Of a stretch of DNA of 64,000 bases, positions 27,459-37,284 are shown piece after piece (the stretch's first letter is position 1; the number at the start of each line of letters is the position of its first letter). Location of the stretch: contig JANLFV010000003.1 in the NCBI GenBank assembly GCA_024653345.1, forward strand, positions 1-64,000, written 5' to 3'. The position numbers and the translations under genes were made by a program. The notes beneath the pieces were generated by a model that made no database searches, was not told the DNA's origin, and worked only from the letters and a program-made list of their open reading frames with translations. The stretch is from Candidatus Acetothermia bacterium (GTDB lineage: Bacteria; Bipolaricaulota; Bipolaricaulia; RBG-16-55-9; JANLFV01).

Positions 27459-28154
27459 ATGTTGACCCTGGGGATCGACACCGCCACGGAGATCGGCTCG
27501 GTCGGGCTCGCTGATGGCCCCGCGGCGATCGGCGAGCTGACCTTCCCCGCGCGGATGGGCCAGGCCGAGCGGCTCCTCCAGGCGGTCGACCGCCTCCTCG
27601 AGCTGAGCCGGCTGCAGGTCGAGGCACTAGAGCTGATCGCAGTCTCCTCCGGGCCGGGGTCGTTCACCGGCCTGCGGATCGGCATCGCCACGGCCAAGGG
27701 GCTGGCCCAGGGGCTCGGGATCCCCTTGGTCGGGGTCCCCACCCCCGAGAGCTATGCAAGGCGGGTCAAGTTCTGCCCCGGGAGGGTCTGCGTGCTCATC
27801 CACGACCGGCGGAACCTGGTCTATGTCGCAGAGTTCGCCCCTGGATCCGTCGGCCAGAGCGCCGCAGAGGAGCGGGTGGAGGAGATCGAGGCGGTCCTGG
27901 CTGAGGCCCTGACCGGCCGGCTCTTCCTGGGGAGCGGGGCCGAGCGCTACCGTGGGGAGCTCGTCGCCCGCGGCGGGACGGTCGCCCCCCAGGCGCTGAA
28001 CCTCCCCTCGGGCCTGGAGGTGGCCTTGCTCGGGGCGGAGAAGTTCGCTAAAGCCAAAAAGGACGAGCTCTTCTCGCTCGAGCCGCGCTACCTCCAGCGG
28101 CCGCTGGCGGAGCTTAGGGTGAAGAGCGAAAGGGAAGGAGTGATTGCAGGGTGA
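27459..28154 (+). CDS. tsaB: tRNA threonylcarbamoyladenosine biosynthesis protein TsaB
   Basis: TsaB partners TsaD and TsaE to make t6A37 in ANN-decoding tRNAs. It is an ASKHA-fold protein without its own catalytic site. The 231-residue product shows LGIDTATEIGSVGLAD, HMxxAERLL-like RMGQAERLLQAVDRLLE, and the hallmark SSGPGSFTGLRIGIATAKGL. TsaD and TsaE are not in the window. The TGA overlaps the GTG of etfB as GTGA, so etfBA probably continue this transcript. Confidence 0.95.
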   Translation: MLTLGIDTATEIGSVGLADGPAAIGELTFPARMGQAERLLQAVDRLLELSRLQVEALELIAVSSGPGSFTGLRIGIATAKGLAQGLGIPLVGVPTPESYARRVKFCPGRVCVLIHDRRNLVYVAEFAPGSVGQSAAEERVEEIEAVLAEALTGRLFLGSGAERYRGELVARGGTVAPQALNLPSGLEVALLGAEKFAKAKKDELFSLEPRYLQRPLAELRVKSEREGVIAG

Positions 28155-28906
28155 AGATCGTGGTCTGCTTGAAGCGGGTCCTGGACACTCAGGAGCGGGT
28201 GGAGATCGCCCCGGACGGGAAGAGGCTGGTCTCCACCGGCCTGGACTATGTGATGAACACCCACGACGAGTGCGCCGTGGAGGAGGCGATCCGGATCAAG
28301 GAGGCCAAGGGCGGCCAGGTGACGGTCCTCTCGCTCGGCCCATCTGGGGCGACGGAGACGATCCGCGAGGCGATCGCGATGGGCGCGGACGAGGGGCTCC
28401 TCCTCGAGGCCGAGGGGGATGAGGAGGCCTGGGGCCCGAAGAGCACGGCCTCGGCCTTGGCCGAGGCCCTCAAGGGGCTAGAGTTCGACCTGGTCTTCTT
28501 CGGGCTGGAGTCCGGGGACGGCTCGCACCACCAGGTCGGGCTGGCGGTGGCCGAGGCCCTCGGCCTCCCCGCGGTCGACGGGGTCAAGAAGATCGACTTC
28601 CAGGACGGGAAGATCGTGGTGAGGCGTGCAGTCGAGCTCGGCGAGGAGGTCTTCGAGCTCGAGCCCCCGGCGGTCCTGACCCTCGTGGACGGGATGAACC
28701 GCCCGCGCCATCCGAGCCTCCGGGGGATCATGCTGGCGAAGCGGAAGGAGATCAAGACGATCAAGGTCGCGCCGCGGGAGGAGCCGCTCCGGCTCATCCA
28801 ACTCCGGAAGCCGCCGGAGCGGGCGGGCGGGGAGATCCTCGGCGAGGGGAAGGGCGCGATCCCCAAGCTCCTGGAGAAGCTCCACGAGGCCGGGCTGGTC
28901 CGGTGA
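28151..28906 (+). CDS. etfB: Electron transfer flavoprotein subunit beta
   Basis: EtfB is the AMP- or second-FAD-binding half of ETF, which takes electrons from acyl-CoA and related dehydrogenases. Standard blocks are KIVVCLKRVLDT, MNTHDECAVEEAIRIKE, VTVLSLGPSGATETIREAIAMG, DLVFFGLESGDGSHHQVG and PRHPSLRGIMLAKRKEI. At 251 residues it is typical. The start is GTG, overlapping tsaB; etfA follows 10 bases later. No dehydrogenase or ETF-quinone oxidoreductase is adjacent, so the electron donor and acceptor cannot be named. Confidence 0.96.
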   Translation: MKIVVCLKRVLDTQERVEIAPDGKRLVSTGLDYVMNTHDECAVEEAIRIKEAKGGQVTVLSLGPSGATETIREAIAMGADEGLLLEAEGDEEAWGPKSTASALAEALKGLEFDLVFFGLESGDGSHHQVGLAVAEALGLPAVDGVKKIDFQDGKIVVRRAVELGEEVFELEPPAVLTLVDGMNRPRHPSLRGIMLAKRKEIKTIKVAPREEPLRLIQLRKPPERAGGEILGEGKGAIPKLLEKLHEAGLVR

Positions 28907-28916
28907 GGTGATTGCG

Positions 28917-29888
28917 ATGATTCTGACATTCATTGAGGAACGGAAGGGCGCGATCGTGGACGCCTCGCTCGAGGCCCTCACCATCGGGCGGCGGCTGGCT
29001 AAGGATTCCGGGCTCCCCCTCGTGGCCCTGCTGATCGGCGCGGAGCTCGAGCGCCACCTTCCGAAGCTGAGGGAGTTCGGGGCCGAGCGGGCGATCCTCG
29101 TCGAGTCGCCTGCGCTCGGAAGCTACAGCCCCCCAGGCTACGCGAAGGCACTGGTGAACACCATCAGGGAGAAAGGGCCGAAGGTCGTCCTGGCCGGCGC
29201 GACGGCGATGGGGAAGGAACTCCTGGGGCGGGCCGCGGCCCGGCTGGAGCGGGGCTTGGCTACTAACTGCACCGAGCTCTCCCTCCGGGACGGGAGCTTG
29301 AGGCTCGTTCGGGCGGTTTGGGGCGGGATAATCTTCGCCGATGTCGAGCTGGCCGGCGAGCCGCAGCTCCTCACCCTCATGCCCCATGCCTTCCCCGCCG
29401 AGCCCGAGCTGAATGATCGCCTCGAGATCGAGCGCCTGGAGGCCCCGCTTGAGGAGGCCGACCTCCGCCTGGTGGTGCGCGAGTTGATCGAGACCGTCCG
29501 CAAGGGCGTGAGCCTCAACGAGGCCGAGGTAGTTGTCGCCGGGGGACGAGGGGTCGGGAGCGAAGAAGGCTTCAAGAAGCTCGAGGAGCTGGCCTCGCTC
29601 TTCGGCGGGGCGGTGGGGGCCACTCGGATCGCGATCAACAACGGCTGGCGCCCGCCGGAGGAGCAGATCGGCCAGACGGGGGTGAGGGTCGCGCCGAAGC
29701 TCTACTTCGCCTGCGGGATCTCCGGGGCGGTCCAGCACATGGTCGGCTGCAAGGACGCCAAGATCATCGTAGCTATCAACAAGGACCCCCAGGCCCCGAT
29801 CTTCGCCCGGGCGGACTACGGGATCGTCGGGGACCTCCATGAGGTCGTCCCGGCGCTGATCGAGGAGCTCAAGAAAGCTAAGGGCTAG
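28917..29888 (+). CDS. etfA: Electron transfer flavoprotein subunit alpha
   Basis: EtfA binds the electron-carrying FAD and pairs with EtfB. The C-terminal FAD domain is complete: VVVAGGRGVGSEEGFKKLEE, GATRIAINNGWRPPEEQIGQ, VAPKLYFACGISGAVQHMVG and AINKDPQAPIFARADYGIVG. The 323-residue length is usual. The ATG at 28917 has GAGG 8 bases upstream and replaces an earlier in-frame GTG. No ferredoxin domain is fused, so there is no direct sign of a bifurcating ETF. Confidence 0.97.
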   Translation: MILTFIEERKGAIVDASLEALTIGRRLAKDSGLPLVALLIGAELERHLPKLREFGAERAILVESPALGSYSPPGYAKALVNTIREKGPKVVLAGATAMGKELLGRAAARLERGLATNCTELSLRDGSLRLVRAVWGGIIFADVELAGEPQLLTLMPHAFPAEPELNDRLEIERLEAPLEEADLRLVVRELIETVRKGVSLNEAEVVVAGGRGVGSEEGFKKLEELASLFGGAVGATRIAINNGWRPPEEQIGQTGVRVAPKLYFACGISGAVQHMVGCKDAKIIVAINKDPQAPIFARADYGIVGDLHEVVPALIEELKKAKG

Positions 29889-29901
29889 ACAGGAGGAAAG
29901 G

Positions 29902-30093
29902 ATGTCGAGAGTCTGTGAAGTCTGCGGGAAGAGGCCCGATATCAGCCGTCAGGTCAGCTATTCCGGGAAGCACAATCCGCGGAAGCGCCTGCCGAACCTG
30001 CAGCGGGTCAGGGCAGTCTATTGCGGCCAGCGGCGGAGGATGCTCGTCTGCACGCGCTGCCTGAAGGCCGGCAAGGTGCAGAAGGCCGCTTGA
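29902..30093 (+). CDS. rpmB: 50S ribosomal protein L28
   Basis: A 63-residue L28 of the Zn-binding kind: CEVCGKRP near the start and CTRC near the end supply four Cys, with QVSYSGKHNPRKRLPNLQ between them. AGGAGG stands 5 bases before the ATG. It is set between etfA and an ABC-importer gene with short gaps (13 and 16 bases), so it may be co-transcribed with both. Confidence 0.95.
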   Translation: MSRVCEVCGKRPDISRQVSYSGKHNPRKRLPNLQRVRAVYCGQRRRMLVCTRCLKAGKVQKAA

Positions 30094-30109
30094 GGGGGAG
30101 GTGGAGAGA

Positions 30110-32731
30110 ATGAAGAGGCTTCTGCTCGTTGGCCTGCTGGTGCTGGTCGCTTCGGCCCTCGCCTCTTGCGGCGGGCCGGGGACAGCGAGCCTCAGCATCA
30201 GCCGGGCCCCGGGGACAATCATCGCGGGCAGCGACTATTGCTTCACCGCGCAGAACAAGCTGGACAGGACTATCAGCACCAATTTGGACCTGAAGGTCGG
30301 TGGCAAGGTCGGGGCCTCCCAGAAGGTCGAGCTCGGCCCGAAGGAGAGCAAGACCCTCTGCTTCAAGGGCCAGTTTGCCCAGACCGGGGAGTATGACGTC
30401 GAGCTGGCGGACCTCAAGCTGAAGGTGAAGGTCCTCGCCTTGGAAGAGGCCGTCCCGGTCGCAATCCTCGAAGTCACCCCGAAGAGCGAGAAGGTCGTGG
30501 CCAGCGGCCTGATCGACTACAGGCTCTCGGTGGAGAACAGGACAGATGTCGAGGCGAACAGGGCGATCGAGCTCCGGCTCGATGGCACGGTGCTCGAGAC
30601 GAAGAGGGTGACCCTCAAGCCCCAGGAGAAGCAGGAGCTGCGGTTTCAGCTCGCCCAGACCGACCGGCCGGGGCGGCATCAGCTCCAGATCGGGAATCAG
30701 AAGAGAGAGATCGAGATCCTCCCCCGCTCGGGCGAGCTGCCCCCCAACCCGAAAGTGATCGGCCCGGAGCAGGGGCTGACCGAGCTGGGCCGGCCGGGAG
30801 GGAAGATCATCATCGGCACGACCGTCGGGCCGAAGACGCTGAACTCCCTCGTCGCCCAGGAGACCTCTTCCACCGCGATCACGGGAATGATGAATGCCGG
30901 GCTGGTCGAGACGAACCCCCTCACCGCCGAGATCGAGCCGGCCCTCGCCGAGAGCTGGGAGATCTCCGAAGACCAGAAGGAGATCATCTTCCACTTGCGG
31001 AAGGGGGTGAAGTTCTCCGACGGGGTCCCGTTCACAGCGGATGATGTCCTTTTCACCTTCAACGACCTCGTCTTCAACCCCGAGGTGAACACCGACTACC
31101 GCGACGTCCTTCTGGTGAAGGGGGAGCCGATCAAGTTCGAGAAGATCGACGACTGGACGGTGAACGTGATCCTCCCCGAGCCGTTCCGCCCGATCTTCCG
31201 GGTGATCGGCGGGGATATCCTCCCCAAGCACAAGCTCGCTCAGTATGTGGCCAAGCTCAACCCCGGCGCGGAGGGCGACCTAAGGGCGGTGACGAGCACA
31301 CTCGAGGAGAATCGCGCGGCGCTCGAGGCCGTGGCCAAAGAGCCGCTTGCCAAGCTCGAGGGCCAGTTGGCTGACCTGGAGAAGGCGATCAACGCCCAGG
31401 ACCTGTCGAAGATCACGGCTCTCGTCCCCCAGGCCGCTGCCTCCTTGGAGAGCCTCAGAGGACTGGTCACCGAGGAAGAGCTTGCGGAGGCGCTGGCGAA
31501 GGCGCTGGAGAACCTTAGCCTGATAGTCGGCCATGCCGCTGAGGGGAAGTTCAAGGGCGTCCCGCCGGGGGCCTTCAACAGTGCCTGGTCGCTCGCGGCC
31601 AAGCCGGAGGAGTTCGCCGGCCTCGGCCCATTCGTCTTCAAGGAGTATGCCGTCGACCAGCAGGTGGTCCTCGAGCGGAATCCCTACTACTGGAAGGTGG
31701 ACCCGAAGGGGGTCCAGCTCCCCTATGTCGATCAGCTCATCTACCTCGTCACGGGGACGCTCGATACGGAGTTCCTCAAGTTCCAGACCGGGGAGCTCGA
31801 CACCTACGGCCCGCGACCGGAGGACTGGCCGATCATCCAGGAGCAGAAGGAGGCCAAGGGCTGGGTCGCGGTCCAGGACGGCCCGACCTTCGGGACGAAC
31901 TTCATCGCCTTCAACCAGGATGTGGAGGACGAGGCCCTCCGGGCGATCTTCCGCGATGTCCGCTTCCGGCGGGCTATGGCCCACGCGGTCGACAAGCAGA
32001 CGATCATCGACAACATCTTCCAGGGCCTGGCGATCCCCCAGTGGAGCCCGGTGAGCATCCCCTCCCCGTTCTACGACCGGGAGGAGACCTTCGCGAAATA
32101 TGAGTTCGACCTGGAGCAGGCCGCCCGACTCCTCGATGAGATAGGCCTGAAGGACACGAACGGGGACGGGGTCCGCGAGTTCCCCGACGGGCGGGAGCTG
32201 ATCTTCAACCTCATCACCAATGTGGACAACAACATCCGCGTCGAGATCGGGAACCTGTTCGTCGACGACCTGAAGTCGATCGGGGTGCGGGTCAACTTCA
32301 AGCCGCTCGACTTCAACGCCCTGGTGACGAACCTCCTCGGGGGGAAATATGAGGCGGTGATCATCGGCTTCACCGGCGGGGTCGAGCCGAACAACGGCGC
32401 GAATGTCTGGCGGAGCGACGGCGGCCTCCACTTCTGGCACTACTCGGCCAGGGAGAACCCCGACCCCTGGGAGAAGCGGGTCGATGAGCTCTTCGACCTG
32501 GCCGCGACGACCTTCGATGAGGCGAAGGCCAAGGAATACTATGTCGAATACCAGCGGCTGGTCGCGGAGCAGCTCCCCGTGATCTATACGGTGAACATGC
32601 AGTTCCTCTACGCCTCGAAGAAGGAGCTCGGGAATAACCAGCACTTCAGCCCCCTGGCGGGGACCCTGGGCTTCGCCGACATCCTCTGGTGGAAGGATGA
32701 GGGCCGCCGGAATGAGACCCTGATGCGCTAG
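30110..32731 (+). CDS. Oligopeptide-type ABC transporter substrate-binding lipoprotein with extra domains
   Basis: The 873-residue product has a lipoprotein signal (LVASALASC, Cys20) and a solute-binding-protein family 5 domain from about residue 230 (GLVETNPLTAEIEPALAESW, VKFSDGVPFTADDVLFTFND, RRAMAHAVDKQTIIDNIFQG). Two features set it apart. Residues ~25-208 form two CARDB/adhesin-like beta domains, each of ~90 residues (for instance VENRTDVEANRAIELRLDG). Residues ~383-483 are an inserted helical stretch (LKxEG-type, e.g. KLEGQLADLEKAINAQDLSK). Family 5 proteins are usually 500-600 residues and bind peptides, sugars or nickel. Two permease genes follow directly. Confidence 0.93.
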   Translation: MKRLLLVGLLVLVASALASCGGPGTASLSISRAPGTIIAGSDYCFTAQNKLDRTISTNLDLKVGGKVGASQKVELGPKESKTLCFKGQFAQTGEYDVELADLKLKVKVLALEEAVPVAILEVTPKSEKVVASGLIDYRLSVENRTDVEANRAIELRLDGTVLETKRVTLKPQEKQELRFQLAQTDRPGRHQLQIGNQKREIEILPRSGELPPNPKVIGPEQGLTELGRPGGKIIIGTTVGPKTLNSLVAQETSSTAITGMMNAGLVETNPLTAEIEPALAESWEISEDQKEIIFHLRKGVKFSDGVPFTADDVLFTFNDLVFNPEVNTDYRDVLLVKGEPIKFEKIDDWTVNVILPEPFRPIFRVIGGDILPKHKLAQYVAKLNPGAEGDLRAVTSTLEENRAALEAVAKEPLAKLEGQLADLEKAINAQDLSKITALVPQAAASLESLRGLVTEEELAEALAKALENLSLIVGHAAEGKFKGVPPGAFNSAWSLAAKPEEFAGLGPFVFKEYAVDQQVVLERNPYYWKVDPKGVQLPYVDQLIYLVTGTLDTEFLKFQTGELDTYGPRPEDWPIIQEQKEAKGWVAVQDGPTFGTNFIAFNQDVEDEALRAIFRDVRFRRAMAHAVDKQTIIDNIFQGLAIPQWSPVSIPSPFYDREETFAKYEFDLEQAARLLDEIGLKDTNGDGVREFPDGRELIFNLITNVDNNIRVEIGNLFVDDLKSIGVRVNFKPLDFNALVTNLLGGKYEAVIIGFTGGVEPNNGANVWRSDGGLHFWHYSARENPDPWEKRVDELFDLAATTFDEAKAKEYYVEYQRLVAEQLPVIYTVNMQFLYASKKELGNNQHFSPLAGTLGFADILWWKDEGRRNETLMR

Positions 32732-32738
32732 GAGGCAG

Positions 32739-33713
32739 ATGCTCAGCTACATCATCCGTCGGACGCTCTACATGCTCCCGACGCTGCTGATCATCTCCTT
32801 TGTCTCCTTCGGGATCATTCAGCTCATCCCCGGCGACTTCCTCAACCAATACCGGATGAACCCGCGGTTCGATCCGGAGACGCTCCAGCAGTTCGCCAAG
32901 AACTTCGGGCTGGATAAGCCCTGGATCGTCCGCTACGGGATCTGGATGAAGAACATCCTCACGCGGGGGGACTTCGGCTACTCCTTCGAGATGCACCAGC
33001 CGGTCACATCCCTCTTCCTCCAGCGGCTCCCGGCAACGGTGCTCATCTCCTTCCCCGTCTTCCTCTTCGTCTGGCTCCTCTCCCTACCCATTGGGATCTA
33101 CTCGGCGACGCACCAATACTCCCTGGGTGACCATGCTTTCACCTTCTTGGGGTTTGTGGGGCTCTCCATCCCGAACTTCTTCTTCGCCCTGGTGCTGATG
33201 TATGTGCTCGTCGTCTACCTCGGGTCGGGCTCGGTCGGCGGGCTCTTCTCCCAGGCCTACATCTCCGCCCCATGGAGCCTGGCGAAGTTCAAGGACTATC
33301 TCTGGCATCTCTGGCCGGTAGTAATCGTGATCGGGACCTCCTCGATGGCCGGGCTGCTCCGCTACATGCGGGGGAACCTCCTGGACATCCTCGGGATGCA
33401 GTATGTGAAGACCGCAAGGGCCAAGGGCCTGGCGGAGCGGATCGTGATCTATAAGCACGCGGTCCGGAACGCCGTCAACCCCTTGATCACCATGTTCGGG
33501 ATGTCCCTCCCCGACCTGATCTCCGGCTCGCTGATCACCGCGATCATCATGGACCTGCCCAATGTGGAGCGGCTCTACTGGGACGCGCTGATGAAGCAGG
33601 ACGAATACGTGGTGATGACGGTGCTGATGTTCTTCTCCGTCGCGCTGCTCATGGGGAACCTCTTGGCGGACATCATGCTCGCCTGGGTCGACCCGAGGAT
33701 CCGCTATGACTAA
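32739..33713 (+). CDS. ABC transporter permease, DppB/OppB type
   Basis: A 324-residue inner-membrane permease with about six membrane helices. The family blocks are LSYIIRRTLYMLPTLLIIS at the N-terminus, QLIPGDF, FGYSFEMHQPV, and the EAA-loop region YVKTARAKGLAERIVIYKHA that docks the ATPase. The C-terminus ends DIMLAWVDPRIRYD, the usual DppB ending. It starts 8 bases after the binding protein and overlaps the next permease by 8 bases. Confidence 0.95.
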   Translation: MLSYIIRRTLYMLPTLLIISFVSFGIIQLIPGDFLNQYRMNPRFDPETLQQFAKNFGLDKPWIVRYGIWMKNILTRGDFGYSFEMHQPVTSLFLQRLPATVLISFPVFLFVWLLSLPIGIYSATHQYSLGDHAFTFLGFVGLSIPNFFFALVLMYVLVVYLGSGSVGGLFSQAYISAPWSLAKFKDYLWHLWPVVIVIGTSSMAGLLRYMRGNLLDILGMQYVKTARAKGLAERIVIYKHAVRNAVNPLITMFGMSLPDLISGSLITAIIMDLPNVERLYWDALMKQDEYVVMTVLMFFSVALLMGNLLADIMLAWVDPRIRYD

Positions 33714-34800
33714 GGAGAGGTCGCTCAGCCAAGGGAAGCTGATCTGGCGCCGGTTCAAGCGCCATCGGATCGGGGCTGTGGGAGGGATCACCGTCCTGAT
33801 CCTCGTCTTCCTGACGGTGTTCTCCGGCTTCCTCGGGCCCTATAGCTATGCCACCTCGTTCAAGCGCTACCCTCTCGCCCCGCCGACGAAGATCCACTTC
33901 TTCGCCGGAGGGTCCCTCAGCTGGCCCTTCGTCTATCCTAGCGAACGCCTCCGGGACCCCGTGACGAACCGCCAGAGGTATGTGGAGAACACCTCGATCA
34001 GGTGCCCGATCCGGCTCTTCGTCCGCGGCGATAGCTACCACTTCTGGGGGCTCTTCCAGACCGATGTCCACCTCTTCGGTGTCGAGGAGCCCTGCAAGAT
34101 CTTCCTCTTCGGTTCAGACAAGGCGGGGAGGGACATCTTCACCCGGACCCTCTTCGGGGGGATCATCGACCTCTCGATCGGCCCGCTCTCCCTCGTGGCA
34201 GGCTTCATCCTGGGGATCCTCATCGGCGGGCTCTCCGGCTACTACGGCGGGAAGATCGACATCCTCATCCAGCGGACGATCGAGGTCTTCCAGTCCTTCC
34301 CCGCGGTCCCGATCTGGCTGGCCCTCGCCTCGGCTCTCCCCAAGCAGTGGTCCTCGACCATGACCTTCTACGGGCTGGTGATGATCTTCTCCCTCCTCGG
34401 CTGGCCGGGGCTGGCCCGCGTGATCCGGGGCCAGTTCTTGGCCCTGAGGGAGATGGAGTTCACGATCGCCGCCAAGGCGAGCGGGGCGAGCGACCTGCGG
34501 ATCATCGTCCGCCACCTCCTCCCCAACATCACGAGCTACCTCATCGTCGGGGCGACCCTCTCCATCCCCGGGGCGATCCTGGGCGAGGCGACGATCTCCT
34601 TCCTCGGGCTGGGGATCAAGGAGCCGATGACCTCTTGGGGGTTGCTCCTCAACCAGGCGAACAGCATCTCCAAGTTCCGCGACACCCCTTGGTTGCTCAT
34701 CCCGGGGCTCTTCATCGTCGTCGCTGTCCTGGCCTTCAACTTCCTCGGCGATGCCCTCCGCGACGCCGTCGACCCCTACTCGGTCAAGGGGATGCACTAG
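33706..34800 (+). CDS. ABC transporter permease, DppC/OppC type, with a large first periplasmic loop
   Basis: The second permease (364 residues) has the N-terminal cytoplasmic segment WRRFKRHRIGAVGGITVLI, the GSDKAGRDIFTRTLFG motif, the EAA loop FTIAAKASGASDLRIIVRHL and the ending GDALRDAVDPYSV. Between the first helix and GSDKAGRD lie about 90 residues (YVENTSIRCPIRLFVRGDSY), longer than the usual DppC loop, a form known in other thermophiles and anaerobes. The two ATPase genes normally next (dppD/dppF) are absent; gyrA follows with its own promoter. Confidence 0.94.
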   Translation: MTKERSLSQGKLIWRRFKRHRIGAVGGITVLILVFLTVFSGFLGPYSYATSFKRYPLAPPTKIHFFAGGSLSWPFVYPSERLRDPVTNRQRYVENTSIRCPIRLFVRGDSYHFWGLFQTDVHLFGVEEPCKIFLFGSDKAGRDIFTRTLFGGIIDLSIGPLSLVAGFILGILIGGLSGYYGGKIDILIQRTIEVFQSFPAVPIWLALASALPKQWSSTMTFYGLVMIFSLLGWPGLARVIRGQFLALREMEFTIAAKASGASDLRIIVRHLLPNITSYLIVGATLSIPGAILGEATISFLGLGIKEPMTSWGLLLNQANSISKFRDTPWLLIPGLFIVVAVLAFNFLGDALRDAVDPYSVKGMH

Positions 34801-34807
34801 GGCGAGA

Positions 34808-34837
34808 TTGCTTTTCCCCGGCGGGATAAGCTATCAT
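34808..34837 (+). promoter_or_regulatory. Predicted promoter of gyrA-tyrS
   Basis: TTGCTT (34808-34813), 18-base spacer, TATCAT (34832-34837); a 30-base leader with AAGGAG precedes the gyrA ATG. Confidence 0.55.
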
Positions 34838-34867
34838 TGAAGGAGCCAAACCTTGAAGGAGTCTAGC

Positions 34868-37279
34868 ATGGAAAGAGTAGAGCTGGCCTATATCGAAGAC
34901 GAGATGCGGGAATCATACATCAACTACGCCATGAGCGTCATCCTCGGCCGGGCGATCCCCGACGTCCGGGACGGGCTCAAGCCGGTCCAGCGCCGGATCC
35001 TTTACGGGATGTATAAGCTGGGGCTCGACTCCAGCAAGCCCCACCGGAAGGCCGCCCGCATCGTGGGGGAGGTGATGGGGAAGTTCCATCCCCACGGCGA
35101 TCAGGCGATCTACGACGCCCTGGTGAACATGGCCCAGCCGTTCGCCTTCCGCTACCCCCTGATCGACGGGCAGGGGAACTTTGGGAGCATCGACGGCGAT
35201 GAGCCGGCAGCGATGCGCTACACTGAAGCCCGCCTCTCCCGGTTGAGCGAGGAGCTGCTGAGCGAGATCGAGGAGGAGACGGTCGACTTCGGCCCGAACT
35301 TCGACGACTCCCTCGAGGAGCCGCTCGTCCTCCCCGCCCGGCTGCCGAACCTGCTGTTGAACGGCTCCTGGGGGATCGCCGTCGGGATGACCACCCAGAT
35401 CCCGCCGCACAACCTGGGGGAGGTGATCGACGCGCTGGTCCATCTCCTGAAGAGCCCCGCCGCCCCGCTCGAGGAGCTGATGCGGTTCATCAAGGGGCCG
35501 GACTTCCCCACGGGCGGGATCATCGTCGGCCGGGAGGAGATTGAGCGGGCCTACCTCACGGGCAGCGGGCAGATCGCGGTCCGGGCTCGGGCCGAGATCG
35601 AGGAGGACCGGATCGTCATCAGCGAGATTCCCTTCCAGGTCCGGAAGTCCACGCTCCTCGAGTCGATCGCCCGGAAGGTCCGGGAGGAGGAGATCACGGA
35701 GATCGCCGACCTGCGGGACGAGTCCGACCGCCGGGGCCTGAGGGTCGTGATCGAGCTGAAGCGGGGCGCCAACCCCAGGGCCGTCCTCAGTAGGCTCTAC
35801 AAGAGCACGCCCCTGGAGTGGACCTTCGGGGCGAACTTCCTCGTGATCGTCTCCGGCCAGCCGCGCCGGCTCTCCCTCAAGGAGACATTGCAGGAGTTCA
35901 TCAACTTCCGGCGGGCCGTCGTCCGCCGCCGGACGGAGCACCGCCTGCGGGAGGCCGAGCGGCGAGCCCACATCCTCGAGGGCTTCCTGAAGGCCCTGGA
36001 GCACCGGGCTGAGGTGGTCGAATGGATCAGCGCCGCCCGAGACGCAGCCGAGGCCCAGGCCCGGCTCCAGGTGGAGCTGGAGCTCTCCGAGCTCCAAGCC
36101 GAGGAGATCCTCAAGATGCGCCTCCGCTCCTTCACCGGGCTGGAGCGGGAGAAGCTGGCCGAGGAGTTCAAGGAGCTGGGCCGCGCGCTCGCGGAATACA
36201 AGAGGATCCTCGCCAGCCCGGCCCGGCTCGACGAGGTGATCGAGACCGAGCTGCTCGAGATCAAGGAGCGCTACAGCGACCCGCGGCGGACCGAGATCTC
36301 GCTCGACGCGGGCGAGCTTGCCGAGACGGACCTGGAAGAGCTGATCCCCGATGAGGACCTCCTCGTGACGATCACGGAGCAGGGCTATGTGAACGCTCCA
36401 AGGGAGGATGTCTATCGGACCCAGAACCGCGGGGGGAAGGGCGTGATCGGGATGCGGCTCCGGGAGGGCGACCGGCTGCGGGGGATCTTCACGGCCAACA
36501 GCCGGGACTGGATCTTGCTCTTCACCGACGCGCACAAGGTCTATAAGCTCCGGGCCTTCCAGCTCCCCTCCCTCCGCCGGGACGCGCGCGGGGAGAACCT
36601 CCGCGGCCTGGCCGAGCTGGGGAACCAGGAGCGGATCGTCTCCCTCCTCCCGCTGAAGGAGCTCGATCCTCAGGACCGCCGCTACTGTCTGCTCGCCACG
36701 GCGCGGGGGATGATCATCTGCAACCCGCTCCGCAACTATCATAACGCCCATACGAAGGGGATCACGGCCCTCAGGGCCCTCCCCGAGGACCAGGTGGTGC
36801 AGGTCGCGATCTCGCCGGGGAAGGGCGAGGTCCTCTTGGGGAGCGAGCGGGGGCGGACGATCCGCTTCGCCGAGAGGAGCGTCCGCCTCTCCGAGCGCCC
36901 CTCACGCGGGGTGATCGGGATGCGGCTCGATCCCGGCGACCGGGTAGTGGGAATGGTCCTCCTCCGCCCGGAGGAGAGGGACGGCTACGCGCTCTTCGTC
37001 ACCGAGCGCGGCTTCGGGAAGCGGACCCCGCTCGGGGAGTTCCAGCCCCAGGGGCGCGGGGGGAAGGGGGTCCTCGGGATCAAGGTGACGAAGAAGACCG
37101 GGAAGGTCGTGGCCCTGGAGCGGGTCGGGGAAGAGGACGAACTGCTCGTGACCACCGAGGCGGGGAAGACGATCCGCATCCCCGCAAGCTCGATTCGGAT
37201 CGTCAGCCGCTACGCTCAAGGGGTGAAGTTGATCGACCTCGAGCCGGGCGATCGGGTCGCCTCGGTGGTCAAGATCTGA
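34868..37279 (+). CDS. gyrA: DNA gyrase subunit A
   Basis: GyrA breaks and rejoins DNA for negative supercoiling. The 803-residue product has the catalytic Tyr118 ([11 protein letters not shown]), the winged-helix QRDR segment [14 protein letters not shown], and a six-blade C-terminal domain starting with the GyrA box QNRGGKG, plus a box-like QGRGGKG near the end. The residue matching E. coli Ser83 is Gln here. The GyrA box and C-terminal pinwheel favour gyrase over ParC; gyrB is not in the window. The ATG at 34868 is chosen for its AAGGAG; a TTG five codons earlier also opens the frame. Confidence 0.95.
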   Translation: MERVELAYIEDEMRESYINYAMSVILGRAIPDVRDGLKPVQRRILYGMYKLGLDSSKPHRKAARIVGEVMGKFHPHGDQAIYDALVNMAQPFAFRYPLIDGQGNFGSIDGDEPAAMRYTEARLSRLSEELLSEIEEETVDFGPNFDDSLEEPLVLPARLPNLLLNGSWGIAVGMTTQIPPHNLGEVIDALVHLLKSPAAPLEELMRFIKGPDFPTGGIIVGREEIERAYLTGSGQIAVRARAEIEEDRIVISEIPFQVRKSTLLESIARKVREEEITEIADLRDESDRRGLRVVIELKRGANPRAVLSRLYKSTPLEWTFGANFLVIVSGQPRRLSLKETLQEFINFRRAVVRRRTEHRLREAERRAHILEGFLKALEHRAEVVEWISAARDAAEAQARLQVELELSELQAEEILKMRLRSFTGLEREKLAEEFKELGRALAEYKRILASPARLDEVIETELLEIKERYSDPRRTEISLDAGELAETDLEELIPDEDLLVTITEQGYVNAPREDVYRTQNRGGKGVIGMRLREGDRLRGIFTANSRDWILLFTDAHKVYKLRAFQLPSLRRDARGENLRGLAELGNQERIVSLLPLKELDPQDRRYCLLATARGMIICNPLRNYHNAHTKGITALRALPEDQVVQVAISPGKGEVLLGSERGRTIRFAERSVRLSERPSRGVIGMRLDPGDRVVGMVLLRPEERDGYALFVTERGFGKRTPLGEFQPQGRGGKGVLGIKVTKKTGKVVALERVGEEDELLVTTEAGKTIRIPASSIRIVSRYAQGVKLIDLEPGDRVASVVKI

Positions 37280-37284
37280 TCGCG

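Noticed and set aside
34913-36751. 612-codon open frame opposite gyrA
   Set aside because: Antisense shadow of gyrA; no recognisable motif, and gyrA is full length and intact.
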